NCBI GenBank assembly: GCA_947652605.1
Contig: OX393577.1
Span: 33,421,466 to 33,485,465, forward strand
Source of the DNA: Elmis aenea
Taxonomy: Eukaryota; Arthropoda; Insecta; Coleoptera; Elmidae
DNA: 64,000 nt
Direction: 5' to 3'
In this document: positions 12,303 to 23,410 of the stretch, piece after piece
Layout: each line of letters starts with the position of its first letter
How positions within the stretch are numbered: position 1 is the stretch's first letter
Notes under the pieces: generated by a model
What the model saw: the letters and a program-made list of their open reading frames with translations, nothing else
What the model was told of the DNA's origin: nothing
The model's database searches: none
Translations under genes and position numbers: made by a program

Positions 12303-13452
12303 TCAGCGTAATCCACCACAAGTGACCGAATTTTATAATTAATTTGGGGTTTGAGTTAAATTGAATATAGACATGCTTCAAGTGAGTCTTTAAACCAAAA
12401 ATGAAAGTCTAGATGATAATGATAAATAACTCAAACATAACAACAAAATCAACAAAACCAAGTAAAATTGACAACACACAACACAATTTAGAATGAGATG
12501 ATATGCCGTAAGGCATTTAAAGGTATTAAGAGTTTACTGTAAGGTTAAAAAAATAAATTTGTCCAGTATAGAGAGCATTAGATATCTAAGGAGAAACTTG
12601 AACTTTGATATGTTTTGCACATTATAATCTTAGAGCAAAATAAAATCCGTGTTAGTGCGATAACTTTTTAAAGTTTCACTAAATAATCTTTTTATAACTA
12701 AATTAACGTCATTTACAATTTTCTGTGATTTAAAATGCATGTACTAAAATTTTAACAATAATTACAGTAAACAAAAACAAAAAATGAAACATTTTGCATA
12801 TATTTACCAACAGTTTTTTGTTTGAATAAAAAATTTACGAATTTAAAATCTTACCTGAATATATTAAGTGTCTGAAATGCATAATATTAAAAAAAACGGC
12901 TTTAAAGTATGAGAATAATAAATCAACAAATATGTACCATTTTAAATTAATTAACCTTATTGCATATCTTTAATCATCAGTACTTTTATATGGCATCACA
13001 AAGCAGTGCTCTGTGATTCAACCGATATATTATTCCGATTTTAGTATTATCCTTAAGTGATGCCGTATGAAGTTATTCAAAACTATATAAAATTTAACAG
13101 ATGAAACTTGAGACTTTTCAGCAGTTACGAAAATCATAAAAGCTTGAATAAAGTATTTTTATAAATCTCTTTTAAAGACAGTCTCTTTATTTTTCTATGA
13201 ATAATTCTTCGTCATTTAGGGAGATTCTTTACAAAAATCCAAAATGCAATTATCTAAGAACAACCAGTTAGTTCCAAGAAGTCGCTTCAGGCTGTGAACA
13301 GGTAAGCACAGCAAATGGGATTTTCTTGCATTCCGCGTACGCGTATGCTGGTAATTCAAGTAGTTCGCGACACTAGTCCACTATTGACAGACTTAACGGC
13401 GGCCGGAGTACCCTCGGGAGCCTTGGGGATCCCAGCACCCAGTGACCGTCGG
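12303..13452. other. intergenic DNA upstream of tyrosine hydroxylase
   Basis: AT-rich until about 13250, then rising GC content toward the promoter. No coding region supported. The interval 13380-13452 is GC-rich and probably part of the promoter-proximal region of the downstream gene. Confidence 0.5.
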
Positions 13453-13473
13453 TGACGCAGGCGTGACGCGTCA
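13453..13473. promoter_or_regulatory. CRE-like sites upstream of tyrosine hydroxylase
   Basis: TGACGCAG at 13453-13460 is followed by the perfect 10-bp palindrome TGACGCGTCA at 13464-13473, about 70 bp upstream of the TATA-like box. TGACG half-sites bind CREB/ATF-type bZIP proteins, and vertebrate TH promoters depend on a CRE. A role in this insect is inference from sequence and position only. Confidence 0.45.
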
Positions 13474-13537
13474 TTTTCGCAACAATGAAAGGGCTGGTGC
13501 GCAGCGTGGGGACAGATGGAGAAGGGGCCTAACTACA

Positions 13538-13543
13538 TATATT
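13538..13543 (+). promoter_or_regulatory. TATA-like box of tyrosine hydroxylase
   Basis: TATATT about 225 bp upstream of the start codon, in an otherwise GC-rich stretch. A CCATTG initiator-like sequence lies 30 bp downstream at about 13568, the right spacing for transcription start. The 5' untranslated region would then be about 200 nt. Not experimentally fixed. Confidence 0.45.
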
Positions 13544-13765
13544 GAAGCCCCACGAGCCCCAACACCCATTGGTTTGCTTCTTCTCGCAAACAGTTAGCGT
13601 GTGTAATTATTCTGGTCGACAGACGGTTAATAGTCACTAATCGTGGTCGAAAATCAGTTACAAGACTCATCGCAACTGTTGCAGCAGTGAAATTTTCGTG
13701 GTTTCAGGCTGATTTTTTAACATTCGCGAGTCGAAACACCCTCGTTATCTTCCAAGCACATCGCC

Positions 13766-13834
13766 ATGGCTGCCGTTGCTGCCGCTCAGAAAAACCGAGA
13801 AATGTTCGCAGTTAAAAAGTCTTACAGCATTGAG
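13766..13834 (+). CDS. TH: TH coding exon 1
   Basis: Encodes 23 residues from [14 protein letters not shown] to KKSYSIE, and ends in phase 0 at the donor GTAGGT. The ATG context TCGCCATGG is strong. This N-terminus is highly conserved in insect tyrosine hydroxylases. Confidence 0.95.
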
Positions 13835-16800
13835 GTAGGTACCAATTTTATTAACAGTATCACTTTCCCAAAATTTTGCGGTAAAATTACCTATTGGTGA
13901 ATGTTTTTCATTTTAACTTATACATTAAACAACAAAAATTTAATTTAAAAGATATTAATTAATACTTAAATAACAATAATTTTCAATTTAGCTTTGCAAA
14001 ATTAAAAAGTCATTAATTAAGCAAGTATAAATTAAGTTTCGAAACAATCAGTATTCGCAGACTCCCATTAAATTGTTAAATATCATTTGTGTTTGTGTTA
14101 AATTGCATATTTTATTAACTTAGATTTTAGTAAATGCATATAGTATATTGTTTTTGTCGAACTTTAATCCAGAAAAATATTCAGACGCACTTATTTTTAA
14201 AGAGTTTTCCAATAGCGTGCGTTTCCACTGTTTTTAAAACTGGGGATCCCCCATCACATGTGCCTCTGTTGCAGAGCAAGTTTATTGTGCTACGAGCGAA
14301 TCTTATCAGTTTCATTACATAATTAATTTGATATTTGGCTGGTTTTATTTTCTCTTTTACTAATATCAGCATAAAGTTAATTTCATTTGGTAGATTTAAT
14401 ATCAAGTAATATTTAGACTCTTAATGATTAATTTTTGGTACAAATATTGAGCGTGTATGTGTTTATGTAATTTATTATATCACCACTCGGAAATTGCAGT
14501 ATAAGCTAATTTATTTTAAAACGTATTCATGAAAATTTTCAAAATTCTATCGATAATTATTGTTAGTTTGACTTAAAAATTCGCAAAACAAAAATATCAT
14601 GTCAACAGACAAAAACCTAAAAAATACGACTGTTTACCTCCATTTCACTTTAATTTAAAACATATCATTATAATATAATCGTATCAATAAAACTACAATC
14701 GGTAACCCTCCGTCAGAACATAAAAAATGTTTTGTTGTACCTCCCAAAACAGTAATTAATTTTACCCGCTTGAAATGTATGTCTTTGAGGCGCAAAGCTC
14801 TTTCTATAATCTATATTTTTGTACAAATATGTTATTTCTTATAAATTGTTTTAATTATTTTCAAACTGAGAGTTCGTCAATTCTATCCCTTATTAGACAT
14901 TTCAAGTAAAATTTCAACAACCTAAAATCTTTTGAATTTTTGTATTTGATCGTATTGTGCTAACACTAATTACTATCTTTAAAACCGGTTACTCTGGCAA
15001 GTAAACAATTTGACGTCAATATTGGGAATATTTCAAGTTTTCTTTCCGATAGTTGCTTAAAATTTAAAAATATAAAGGAATGCGTTGCCTTATTATTAAA
15101 TTCAGTTTTTAGCCGAAATTTTTACCTGATAACCATTTTATATCCTAATCCCTTTGTTTAGGCGCATTTACTTTATTATATTAGTGGTTACCAATTATTC
15201 AGAGTTTACTTAAAAAACAGGTTATCCTTCACATTAATTGTTATTGGCAATTAATAATGCCCAACAGTCTATTGAATATTTATAATTTAAAAAAATAATC
15301 TGGAATACATAATAAATTCATAGAGCAAATGTCCCGTTATCTCAATAATGAGTGTTGTTCATAACAAACAAAATATATTTGACTTTCTGTTGTTTTAACG
15401 AAAATCATTTTAAAATTTTCTATGTGGATCGATGGCGGGCGGTACAATTTGTTTTTCATCGAGCACTTACGGTTGAAGCTTGTAAAGGGATAATCTGCTC
15501 GTGACAGGTGACACGTACTCCTGTAACACTCATGTATCCACTTTGAGCAATTGATTTAACTGCGTATAGGGAAACGTTAATTATACTAATTAATAGAATT
15601 TTAAATATAGGCTACTAAGATCATGGCCGGAGAACGCATAGTGCCGGTAGCGAATGTAAATGTATCGTGACCTTGCCAGAGGCACATTCCGCGACTTACC
15701 GAGAGCGACAAGCCTCCCTTCGTCATGGTCATAAGCCGAGCCCCCCAACTATTCTTTAAATTTAAATATAGGCCATGTATACTTTTAATAACTGGTAAAC
15801 GGATTTGCTGACTTTAAAGATCAATCTGCTTAACTTAAAAATAAGTTGGAAGCACAATTTCCTGAAGTCAAGAGAACATCCTGCTGTGCGAGACAAAGCA
15901 ATTTAACGTCGAATTTGTTTCAGAACGGTTATCCTGCAAGGCGCCGTTCTCTGGTCGATGATGCTCGTTTCGAAACTTTGGTGGTTAAGCAAACTAAACA
16001 AAGCGTTGTGGATGAAGCTCGTCTTAGAGCTAATGGTAAGTTTCTTTCTTTAGCTTCTCTAATGTGCTGCATGTTGATGCATTAATTTAGTTATTGCATT
16101 TAAGTGTTGTGTTCGTGTTAGATAGAGTTGATTTTTTGCAGACTCCAGCCTTGAGCCTGAATTACAGGTGGACGACAAACTAAAAGCTGCAGAACAACCG
16201 CAGACAGATGATGGCGAAGGTACGTTTAACCTTGCATGTATGCATGTTACTTGTATAGCGTGTTACGTTTAGCGTTATGGTAACCTTGCTTCATACTTGC
16301 TGCTTTTTGGTTGAATCTTATTTTTATGCGAGGCATAATTTTATTGTAAAATCAAAGGCGAAATAGCTCCCGTTTTATTTCCTTCTGAATATAATTGCAC
16401 TAAGAGCAAAGTTACAAGTGGAGCGAGAATGGCACAAAGCAACGAAAGCTACGCTGAAACCCACTACGTCCGGCTTTTATAATGTCAAAAGTCAATTTTC
16501 ACCCTCCATTTGGCGTGAAGAACAAGATTTGCGAGTTAAGCTGTTAAAAAATGTGACAGTCGGATTTACTATGAAATGTGGGATTATAGCATAAAAAGTA
16601 CATTACAACGTTTATTTTTATAGATGCTGGTCTTACTGAAGAGGAAGTGGTTCTTTCTCATGCTGTTAGCGAAAATCCCGATCTCGATCAACGCGCTGCG
16701 CTTGTACTTAAACTACGAGAAGGGATGACCTCTCTTTCTCGCGTTTTAAAATCCATCGAAAAGTATCAAGGATCCGTTTGCCACCTTGAAACTCGTCCTA

Positions 16801-18572
16801 ATCAAAGTGACGCCAATCAGTTGGACGTTTTAATTAAAATTAACATGTCCCGTCAAAATTTGTTACAACTCCTCAAGAATCTCCGTCAGTCATCGACTTT
16901 AACTACAGTTTCTTTATTGGGCGAAGACAATATATCTCTTAAAAACCCATGGTTCCCTCGACACGCAAGCGAATTGGACGATTGCAACCATCTTATGACT
17001 AAATATGAACCTGATTTAGACATGAACCACCCAGGTTTTGCTGACAAGGAATATCGCGCTCGCCGAAAAGATATAGCCGAAATAGCATTCGCTTACAAGT
17101 AGTGAGTATTAAATTAATTCCTTAAATGATGAACTATTATATTAACACATGTAAAAATTTCAGTGGAGATCCCATTCCATACATAAACTATACTCAAACT
17201 GAAAACAAAACTTGGCATCAAGTATTTAATACCGTAGCCGACTTAATGCCCAAGCACGCCTGCATGGAATACAGACGCGTATTCAAAATGTTGCAAGACG
17301 AAGACATATTTGTACCAGATCGAATTCCCCAGCTTGAAGAAATGTCTTCTTTTCTTAAACGCCAAACTGGATTTACTTTAAGACCAGCAGCAGGACTTTT
17401 AACAGCTCGGGATTTCTTGGCTTCGCTCGCTTTCCGCATCTTCCAGAGTACGCAATATGTACGTCACATCAACTCACCTTATCACACTCCCGAACCGTAA
17501 GTATTTTACTAAAATTGCGCCCGTGAATGAGACGCGATCAAAGAACCTGCTGTTAATTCGATCATGAAACCATTATACCTCGCTGATACTAATTACGATC
17601 GTTGTAATAGCTTTTCCATTACCTTGTTATAACCGAACTTGGCTACTATAGTCGAGTCGCAGTAAATATTCTACATTAAAGAAGCAGTTCCAAAATAATA
17701 TCCAAATTAGAAATCGCATTATTTTATGAAACTAAGCACATTACTACTAAAATCGAAACGTATTATTTCTTCGAAATTAAATTGTCTGCAATTGAAAAAG
17801 ATAAGTAGATCACATCGGATTTTCGTTTTACAGAGATTGTATTCACGAATTGCTCGGCCATATGCCACTTCTTGCCGATCCCAGCTTTGCACAATTCTCT
17901 CAGGAAATTGGTCTCGCTTCCCTTGGAGCATCAGACGCTGAAATAGAAAAATTGTCAACGGTGAGTATTGCAACGCTAATAAAAGATCTCTGTTTAAATC
18001 TCGATCAACGTGTCATGGTCAAGTCTCGATACGCGTGACCTGCGAATGAAAAGTTACCTACGAATGAGTGCGCTTACTATCGCGCACATGGTCACTGCAA
18101 GTTGCGACACCATGACAAAACTAGGTCTGCATATAGACAAGAAAATGAATGAAGATTTTTGTTTCAGGTCTACTGGTTTACCGTCGAATTTGGTTTATGT
18201 AAAGAAAATGGTGCAGTTAAAGCGTACGGAGCCGGCCTATTGAGTGCTTACGGAGAATTATTACACGCACTTAGTGATAAACCAGAATTAAGACCTTTCG
18301 AACCCGCCTCTACCGCCGTACAACCATACCAAGATCAAGAGTACCAACCAGTTTATTACGTAGCAGAGAGCTTTGAAGACGCTAAAGATAAATTCAGACG
18401 TTGGGTGTCTACCATGTCCAGGCCTTTCGAGGTCCGTTTCAACCCACACACTGGTCGTGTAGAAGTATTAGATTCCGTTGACAAATTGGAATCACTAATT
18501 CACCAGCTTAATACCGAAGTAATGCACTTAGCGAATGCAGTCAACAAATTGAAAGCTCCTGCGCTGCAATAA
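13766..18572 (+). CDS. TH: tyrosine 3-monooxygenase (tyrosine hydroxylase), seven coding exons
   Basis: It hydroxylates tyrosine to L-DOPA using tetrahydrobiopterin, O2 and Fe(II). In insects this is the entry step for dopamine and for cuticle tanning and melanisation. Coding exons: 13766-13834, 15924-16035, 16142-16219, 16624-17101, 17164-17496, 17834-17960, 18168-18572. All junctions are GT-AG and the phases fit, giving 533 aa, or 507 aa without exon 3; Drosophila type I is 508 aa. Visible features: N-terminal RRRSLVDD with Ser32 in a PKA-type site; an ACT-like regulatory region early in exon 4; catalytic HELLGH with iron ligands His361 and His366, and Glu406 in TVEFG (the 45-residue spacing matches rat H331-E376); and a C-terminal leucine-rich coiled coil for tetramerisation. 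N-terminal [14 protein letters not shown] and [12 protein letters not shown] distinguish it from phenylalanine and tryptophan hydroxylases. The frame is intact throughout, so the gene should be functional. Confidence 0.97.
15625..15750. other. GC-rich island inside TH intron 1
   Basis: About 125 bp of balanced composition in a 2.1-kb AT-rich intron. Its minus strand shows an ATG with a short frame running into a perfect GTAAGT donor-like site (near 15695-15730). It could be a conserved enhancer, an exon on the opposite strand, or a transposon scrap. I recognise no family. Confidence 0.3.
15924..16035 (+). CDS. TH: TH coding exon 2 (regulatory phosphosite)
   Basis: Acceptor TTTGTTTCAG, donor GTAAGT, 37 codons plus one base. 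Carries RRRSL with Ser32, the PKA-regulated serine equivalent to Drosophila Ser32, followed by [15 protein letters not shown]. Confidence 0.95.
16142..16219 (+). CDS. TH: TH coding exon 3, probably alternative acidic exon
   Basis: 78 nt, phase 1 to phase 1, acceptor TTTTTTGCAG, donor GTACGT. It encodes 26 residues of strongly acidic character ([19 protein letters not shown]). Skipping it keeps the frame and rejoins a GAT codon (Asp). In Drosophila, an acidic insert in the same regulatory region distinguishes the hypodermal type II from the neural type I enzyme. This exon has the position and character of that insert but is shorter. Confidence 0.8.
16624..17101 (+). CDS. TH: TH coding exon 4 (ACT-like domain and linker)
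   Basis: Acceptor TTTTTATAG, donor GTGAGT after the split Tyr codon TA|T. Encodes 159 residues, including the regulatory segment ([18 protein letters not shown]) and the start of the catalytic domain up to IAFAYKY. Confidence 0.95.
17164..17496 (+). CDS. TH: TH coding exon 5 (catalytic core)
   Basis: Acceptor AAAAATTTCAG, donor GTAAGT. Encodes 111 residues including [19 protein letters not shown], the pterin-binding region [20 protein letters not shown] and [14 protein letters not shown]. Confidence 0.95.
17834..17960 (+). CDS. TH: TH coding exon 6 (iron-binding histidines)
   Basis: Acceptor TTTTACAG, donor GTGAGT, ends in phase 0. Encodes [20 protein letters not shown] with both Fe(II) histidine ligands. 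Confidence 0.95.
18168..18572 (+). CDS. TH: TH coding exon 7 (iron-binding Glu, C-terminal tetramer helix)
   Basis: Acceptor TTTGTTTCAG. It starts with VYWFTVEFG, which holds the third iron ligand (Glu), continues through [14 protein letters not shown], and ends in a leucine-spaced helix [16 protein letters not shown] followed by TAA at 18570-18572. Confidence 0.96.
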   Translation, partial: VYWFTVEFGLCKENGAVKAYGAGLLSAYGELLHALSDKPELRPFEPASTAVQPYQDQEYQPVYYVAESFEDAKDKFRRWVSTMSRPFEVRFNPHTGRVEVLDSVDKLESLIHQLNTEVMHLANAVNKLKAPALQ

Positions 18573-18748
18573 GCGTTTCCTGTAGCGTTGTAGCGGGAGC
18601 GGCTGAGTGACTGGTGCTGCTCCCGCGGCGACGTTCATTCATCGTTATCATTGTATAAAGTCGTCATTATATATAATGTATAATTAATTATTATTTTATT
18701 TTATTTTATTGTAATTGTTATTATTTTAGATTTCTTTAGTGATTACTA

Positions 18749-18754
18749 AATAAA
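18749..18754 (+). terminator. poly(A) signal of tyrosine hydroxylase
   Basis: AATAAA lies 177 nt after the stop codon, followed by T-rich sequence (18782-18797). It is the first canonical signal downstream of the stop. Confidence 0.65.
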
Positions 18755-20704
18755 TAGTATTGTGATCTCTCGTTCTAAACTTTGCACTTTTTTCTTTTCG
18801 CAATTATTGCCAATGTTTCCGTTAAATGTGCACATCTTATCCTATATATAAATGTGAAAATAATGTGCGCATTATTCTTGTGATCAAAACAGGCTTTATA
18901 TCCTGCACGAGATCATATCTGTTACATAGATGTTAATGATTTCAATGTGTACATATTCGTGTAAAATATAAGTGTAAAGCACGATTGAAGTTTTATTTAT
19001 TGTTTCTATAGTAATGATTTAATTGTCTTAAAACTTTAAAGGTTTTACGATTTTACAATTTTTACGGATTATTATTACATCTTGCGTCTTGATATCTATT
19101 TGACTTATATCCTAGGTTTTCTCACACACTTTATTGTATGGGAATACACTAATATATGGGAATTGCGTTTCTTGGCATTAAAGAAATATTTTGTATTCGA
19201 TTTGGACACATGAGGGGCTTCTGATGTCTTTGGGTGTTGGTTGACGGTGTACCTGGTTTCATTGACGCTTTTCTTGATGGTGATTGCCTCGACTGACAAT
19301 TTATTACCAGAGGACAGTTTTGACCTCTCCTTGTGCTAGGTGTAGGACAAAAATAAGCTCCGTCAGAAACAAAACTAGCCTCGGAGATTCCAATTTGTGC
19401 GTTAGTTTCTTGTATTATTCTCCAACGTGCCTGTAGAAATATGATAATTAAATTTCTGCCACTATAAAAACTATCAAGGATATCTAGAAAGAATGTTGGT
19501 AAAACCATTCAGTAACAAGACCTTGCATTTTACCATACTTCTTTCTGATTACATTTTGTATTTTTAACAATATACCTGTTTCTGTGTATATTCCAAATTT
19601 GTAAAACGTTTTAATCCAAATAAAAGAGCTTGTTGTATGCTGTTATTGAAATATTACCAACCAAGACTTTGAATTCACTAAAGATTTGTAATAGTGTTAA
19701 TTGCAGACAGCTGTTATTTATTGTGAAACCAATTAACATTCCCATTTTAAATTGCAAAAAGCACATTGCATTAACAACATAATTTTATTATGCTCAAATA
19801 TTCATTAATATCAATTAACGAATAAAAAAGATTATTACGAGATTACATCAAGATTACATTTATTACCAGAAACCTCTCCACGTCGAAGCAAAAGTATTAT
19901 ATACAGGTTAAAATAAATGTAATCTATTTACATTTAGCAATCGTATTCTTTATATACATATTATATTATTGTGTTGCATTTAATTAGTAGCTAATTTACA
20001 GTAATTATTTATTTATATGGGACTGTGACCTTATAATAATTAAATATGCAAAGGTGTGTTGATTTTTAAATTCTAAGAAATACAAATTACCAAAGAAATT
20101 TCATTGTTTTTGTAGCGCATAGTTTGTATTTATATAAATATCTCATGGGAGTAAGAAATAATTTTTACTTACTTTGAAATACACAAATGCAGATTATTGT
20201 TACAAAAAACAAAAACAATTCAACTACCTACTGTTTACAGTTCGTAGGTATATGTGTACTCCCAACGTACTCTGTTCGTTTAATTTAATGTTTTGTATTT
20301 TACCTGCCAGGGGATGTTCAAAAAAGGTGGTAAACGATTTTAGGACCAATGTTTAAAAAATCTACATGACATTAATATCGAGAATAATTTTTAAATTTCT
20401 AGTACACATGTATAACAGTTTCGTGAAAATTCTTTGTTTCTTTAAAAAGACGAAAAAGGTAATGATTTGATTGAAATACTAACTGAAGTATGCATTTAAC
20501 GATTGCTTGTATTAGCTTGAAATATAAAATAAATAAATAGTAATTATGTTTACAAAGCTAATTAAATTTTATATTAAAATCAATGAATAGTAACTATTCT
20601 ATTATATCTTTGGCCACAATGCTATTATTCCTGCATAATTTTTGTTTTGGGTTTTCGAAAATAAATCCTTATTATTTTAGAAAATACAATATCTAGATTG
20701 CAGG
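18755..20704. other. AT-rich intergenic DNA
   Basis: No supported gene. Minus-strand open frames near 19105-19508 overlap each other in different frames and show no domain. No transposon termini recognised. Confidence 0.45.
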
Positions 20705-20925
20705 GATCCGAACGGTAAACAAAAACGGTTCAGTTCTTGTTGGTCCAAAGCGTCGTGTGCACCGGTTGAAGCGATTAGAGCCGGTTCATACCAGTTAATT
20801 CGGTTCGATTTTGCGGTTTGGTGATTTTTAAGTAAAAGGTTTAGTTCCAGTTCATGGTTCATGAATTAAACTCGGTTCGTTCCGGTTTTTATTCGAGTTC
20901 CGGTTCGGTTCAGGTCCCTGCTAGA
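20705..20925. repeat. cryptically simple GGTTC-rich tract
   Basis: About 220 bp dominated by variants of GGTTC, CCGGTTC and TCGGTTCG, ending in GAGTTCCGGTTCGGTTCAGG. It is flanked by CAGGGATCC on the left and CAGGTCCCTG on the right, which look like an imperfect inverted pair. Probably a degenerate low-complexity repeat or the end of a transposon. Confidence 0.55.
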
Positions 20926-21834
20926 TTACAAAAATTATCACACGTACAAAAGTGAAAATGTTAGCAGTTATACCTATTAAAAATAATCTTTGCTAAGCCC
21001 ATGTGATAAGCACAACAATATTTGAACATTATGTTTTTACTTTAATTAGTTTGGATCCATCTAGCTATGTGTGTCCTCATAAAAAAACTATTTTCACGTA
21101 GTCAACGTTATTGTAAAAATTCAACAAAGATACTTTTCCCTTGTTTTAATTTGTTTATTTACAACATTCATTTAAACTTAAATAAACCTTCAGTTTAGAG
21201 CAATTATAGAGGCTTTTCAACAAGTGCGTGTACCCTTCAATCTGCTTTATTATTCAGAATAGAACAAAATTTGTTGGAGACCTAAAATGTTTTTCAGCTA
21301 TTCCGAGTGTGTTTTTTCCGCGCACCGATATGTAATATTTTACTTTAAATACAACATCCTATATATTTTTCACTTTTTAGATTCCAAACTAAATTCTATT
21401 TCTAAAATGTAGAGAATTTTTTGTGCCTAAAATCAATCGTTAAGTTATTTACGTATTTTTTAAAATAACGGAAGTAGATCTTTAACAAAATATTCATATT
21501 TAGCGATTTAATAAAGCCAATGTAAAATATTTTCGATCTTTCCTTAACAATACTCCTCTGAATAGTTAAACTTTTAATAATACACAGAGTGTTCGTTTTG
21601 TTCCATCCATTTAGCTAAATTTTAAATACGAATAAGTCAATTTTTGTACATAGAACTTTCTGTATTTTGTTACAATTTGTTAAAAATAATTTGATTGTCT
21701 TTGAAAAAAATAAAGGTGTTCTATGTCTAAATCTAATATTTCTCGAGTCATTGCTGTTTAATTGATAATTTATAGATAATCATACACTATTTGATAGAAG
21801 TATTATTAACAGAACTTCAAAATATTTTATAAAA
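20926..21834. other. AT-rich intergenic DNA
   Basis: Nothing supportable seen here. Confidence 0.45.
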
Positions 21835-22556
21835 AAATGTCAAAAATGTGTAGGCAAACGACAAAATTATAAGTTTTTTGGTTTTTTCTTTCAATTGTTT
21901 AAATTACCGCTGTCTATTTTCATAGCCTACTTGAAAATATTACTTTGACCTAATAATTACAAATAAAATCGCGATATCTCGGAAAATATCAATTTTAGGT
22001 GAAAAACAGCCTTAATGTTTCGAAAGAGAATTAAATTTTCTATAAGACGGTGTAAAAAAATATAGGGTGTTGTATTAAAAAAAAATGAGTTATTGATGTT
22101 TAAAGTTTCACAAGTTTGAGCAAGCGTAAAAAACGCCCTGTATAATATTTTAAAAATGTAGGTGGTGCAAAGTGTTAGATAATCTATTGTCAATCTTATC
22201 TCCAAGCGAAATTCTTCAGACTTATCAAAGTTTTCAAATGTTGAAAATTTTTGAAAATACTGTATTTTCATAAAAATGCAATTTTCACGAGAACGGTTGA
22301 CTTTAGACCCATATATACTTTTACATTTTTTAAGTAAATTTAAAGAAGAATCCAAAAATGTAAAAATATAAATGGTGTTCCATAAGAAAAAGTATAACTT
22401 TGATATGGCACTCTTTTTTGGAGCACCCTGTATATTTGAAAATATTTTTAAAATGTAGCCCTTATTGACTTACATAATCTAACAGCGACAAAGTTTGAAA
22501 ATATATACCGTTTGGTCATAAAACTCCGACGCGTCCGTCGTGACTCACCCTGTATA
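21835..22556. repeat. dispersed repeat, copy 2 (modular CCCTGTATA family)
   Basis: Direct-orientation copy of 4060-4795 with roughly 85-90% identity by eye. It carries the same internal CGCCCTGTATAATATTT, GAGCACCCTGTATATT and terminal GACTCACCCTGTATA modules. The left end AAAAAATGTCAAAAATGTG also appears as the reverse complement at 3690-3720. Confidence 0.8.
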
Positions 22557-22865
22557 AAAATGTAAAACAATAATAAAATATAAAATATATATTCTAAAAT
22601 TAGAAGTAGAACATAAATTTAAAAAATTTAAAAAATCGCATTTAATAAGGTGGTTCACACACCATTTTTAATACGAGACTATTCTGAATAAGCATATTAT
22701 GTTTAATTCTCCTACAGTACGGAACCTCTCTCGTTTCTCACTTTTAAAAAAATCTAATTTGAGGTTAAAAATGATTCGCATAAAAACGACCTAAAAAATG
22801 CTAATAATGTTTTAATGGCCTTTTCTAACATTTTTTGATAATCTTTTATTTCAATCCAAAATTTT

Positions 22866-23410
22866 AATAATAGCTTCGTTCGCGGAGACAGTTCGGAACT
22901 AGTTTAGAACCAAAACATCACGTCTCGGCATTGAAAGGCGGAGTTAACCCACAAATTTTTCCGAATATGCTCGAGCCATTAAACTTGAAATATTTTTGAT
23001 ATCCACGAACGTCCATGTTCTGTGTGAACGTCAGTCTCACAATACGAAATGTCAACGTACCCGCGAAGCAAAATTGAAATTATGTTGTACTATTGAGTGT
23101 AATTCAGCGGTTCCCAAACTTATTTTGTTGAGGACTTTTATACGGTTTTTCAAAATTGCGGAACCCAATCCTAACTACATTTTACGGAGCCCCCACCAAT
23201 TTTAATACAACATTAAATGAAAACAAACTGTAGAACCTAATCTTTCCAAAGCTGTTGGACTGACGTTCGTGGATATCCAAAATATTTCAACTTAAATGAC
23301 TCGGGCGTATTCGGCAAAATTCGTGGGTTCACTCCGCTCTTTTAATGCCGAGACGTGATGTTTGGGTTCTGAACTAGTTCCGAACTGTATCCGCGAGCGA
23401 AGCTATTATT
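22866..23410. mobile_element. foldback/MITE with about 145-bp inverted arms
   Basis: The left arm (22866-23015) starts AATAATAGCTTCGTTCGCGG and ends GATATCCACGAACGTC. The right arm (about 23262-23410) is its reverse complement, starting GACGTTCGTGGATATCC and ending GCGAAGCTATTATT, with scattered mismatches. The central 240 bp holds CAGCGGTTCCCAAACTT at 23105, which resembles the terminal repeat of hAT transposons, so a second element may sit in the loop. No coding capacity. Confidence 0.75.

Noticed and set aside
12076..12381. 101-codon minus-strand frame
   Set aside because: It crosses the right TIR and TTAA of a piggyBac-like MITE and shows no domain.
13766..18572. Phenylalanine hydroxylase or tryptophan hydroxylase
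   Set aside because: The N-terminus [14 protein letters not shown] and [12 protein letters not shown] are specific to insect tyrosine hydroxylase; the length and acidic exon also fit TH.
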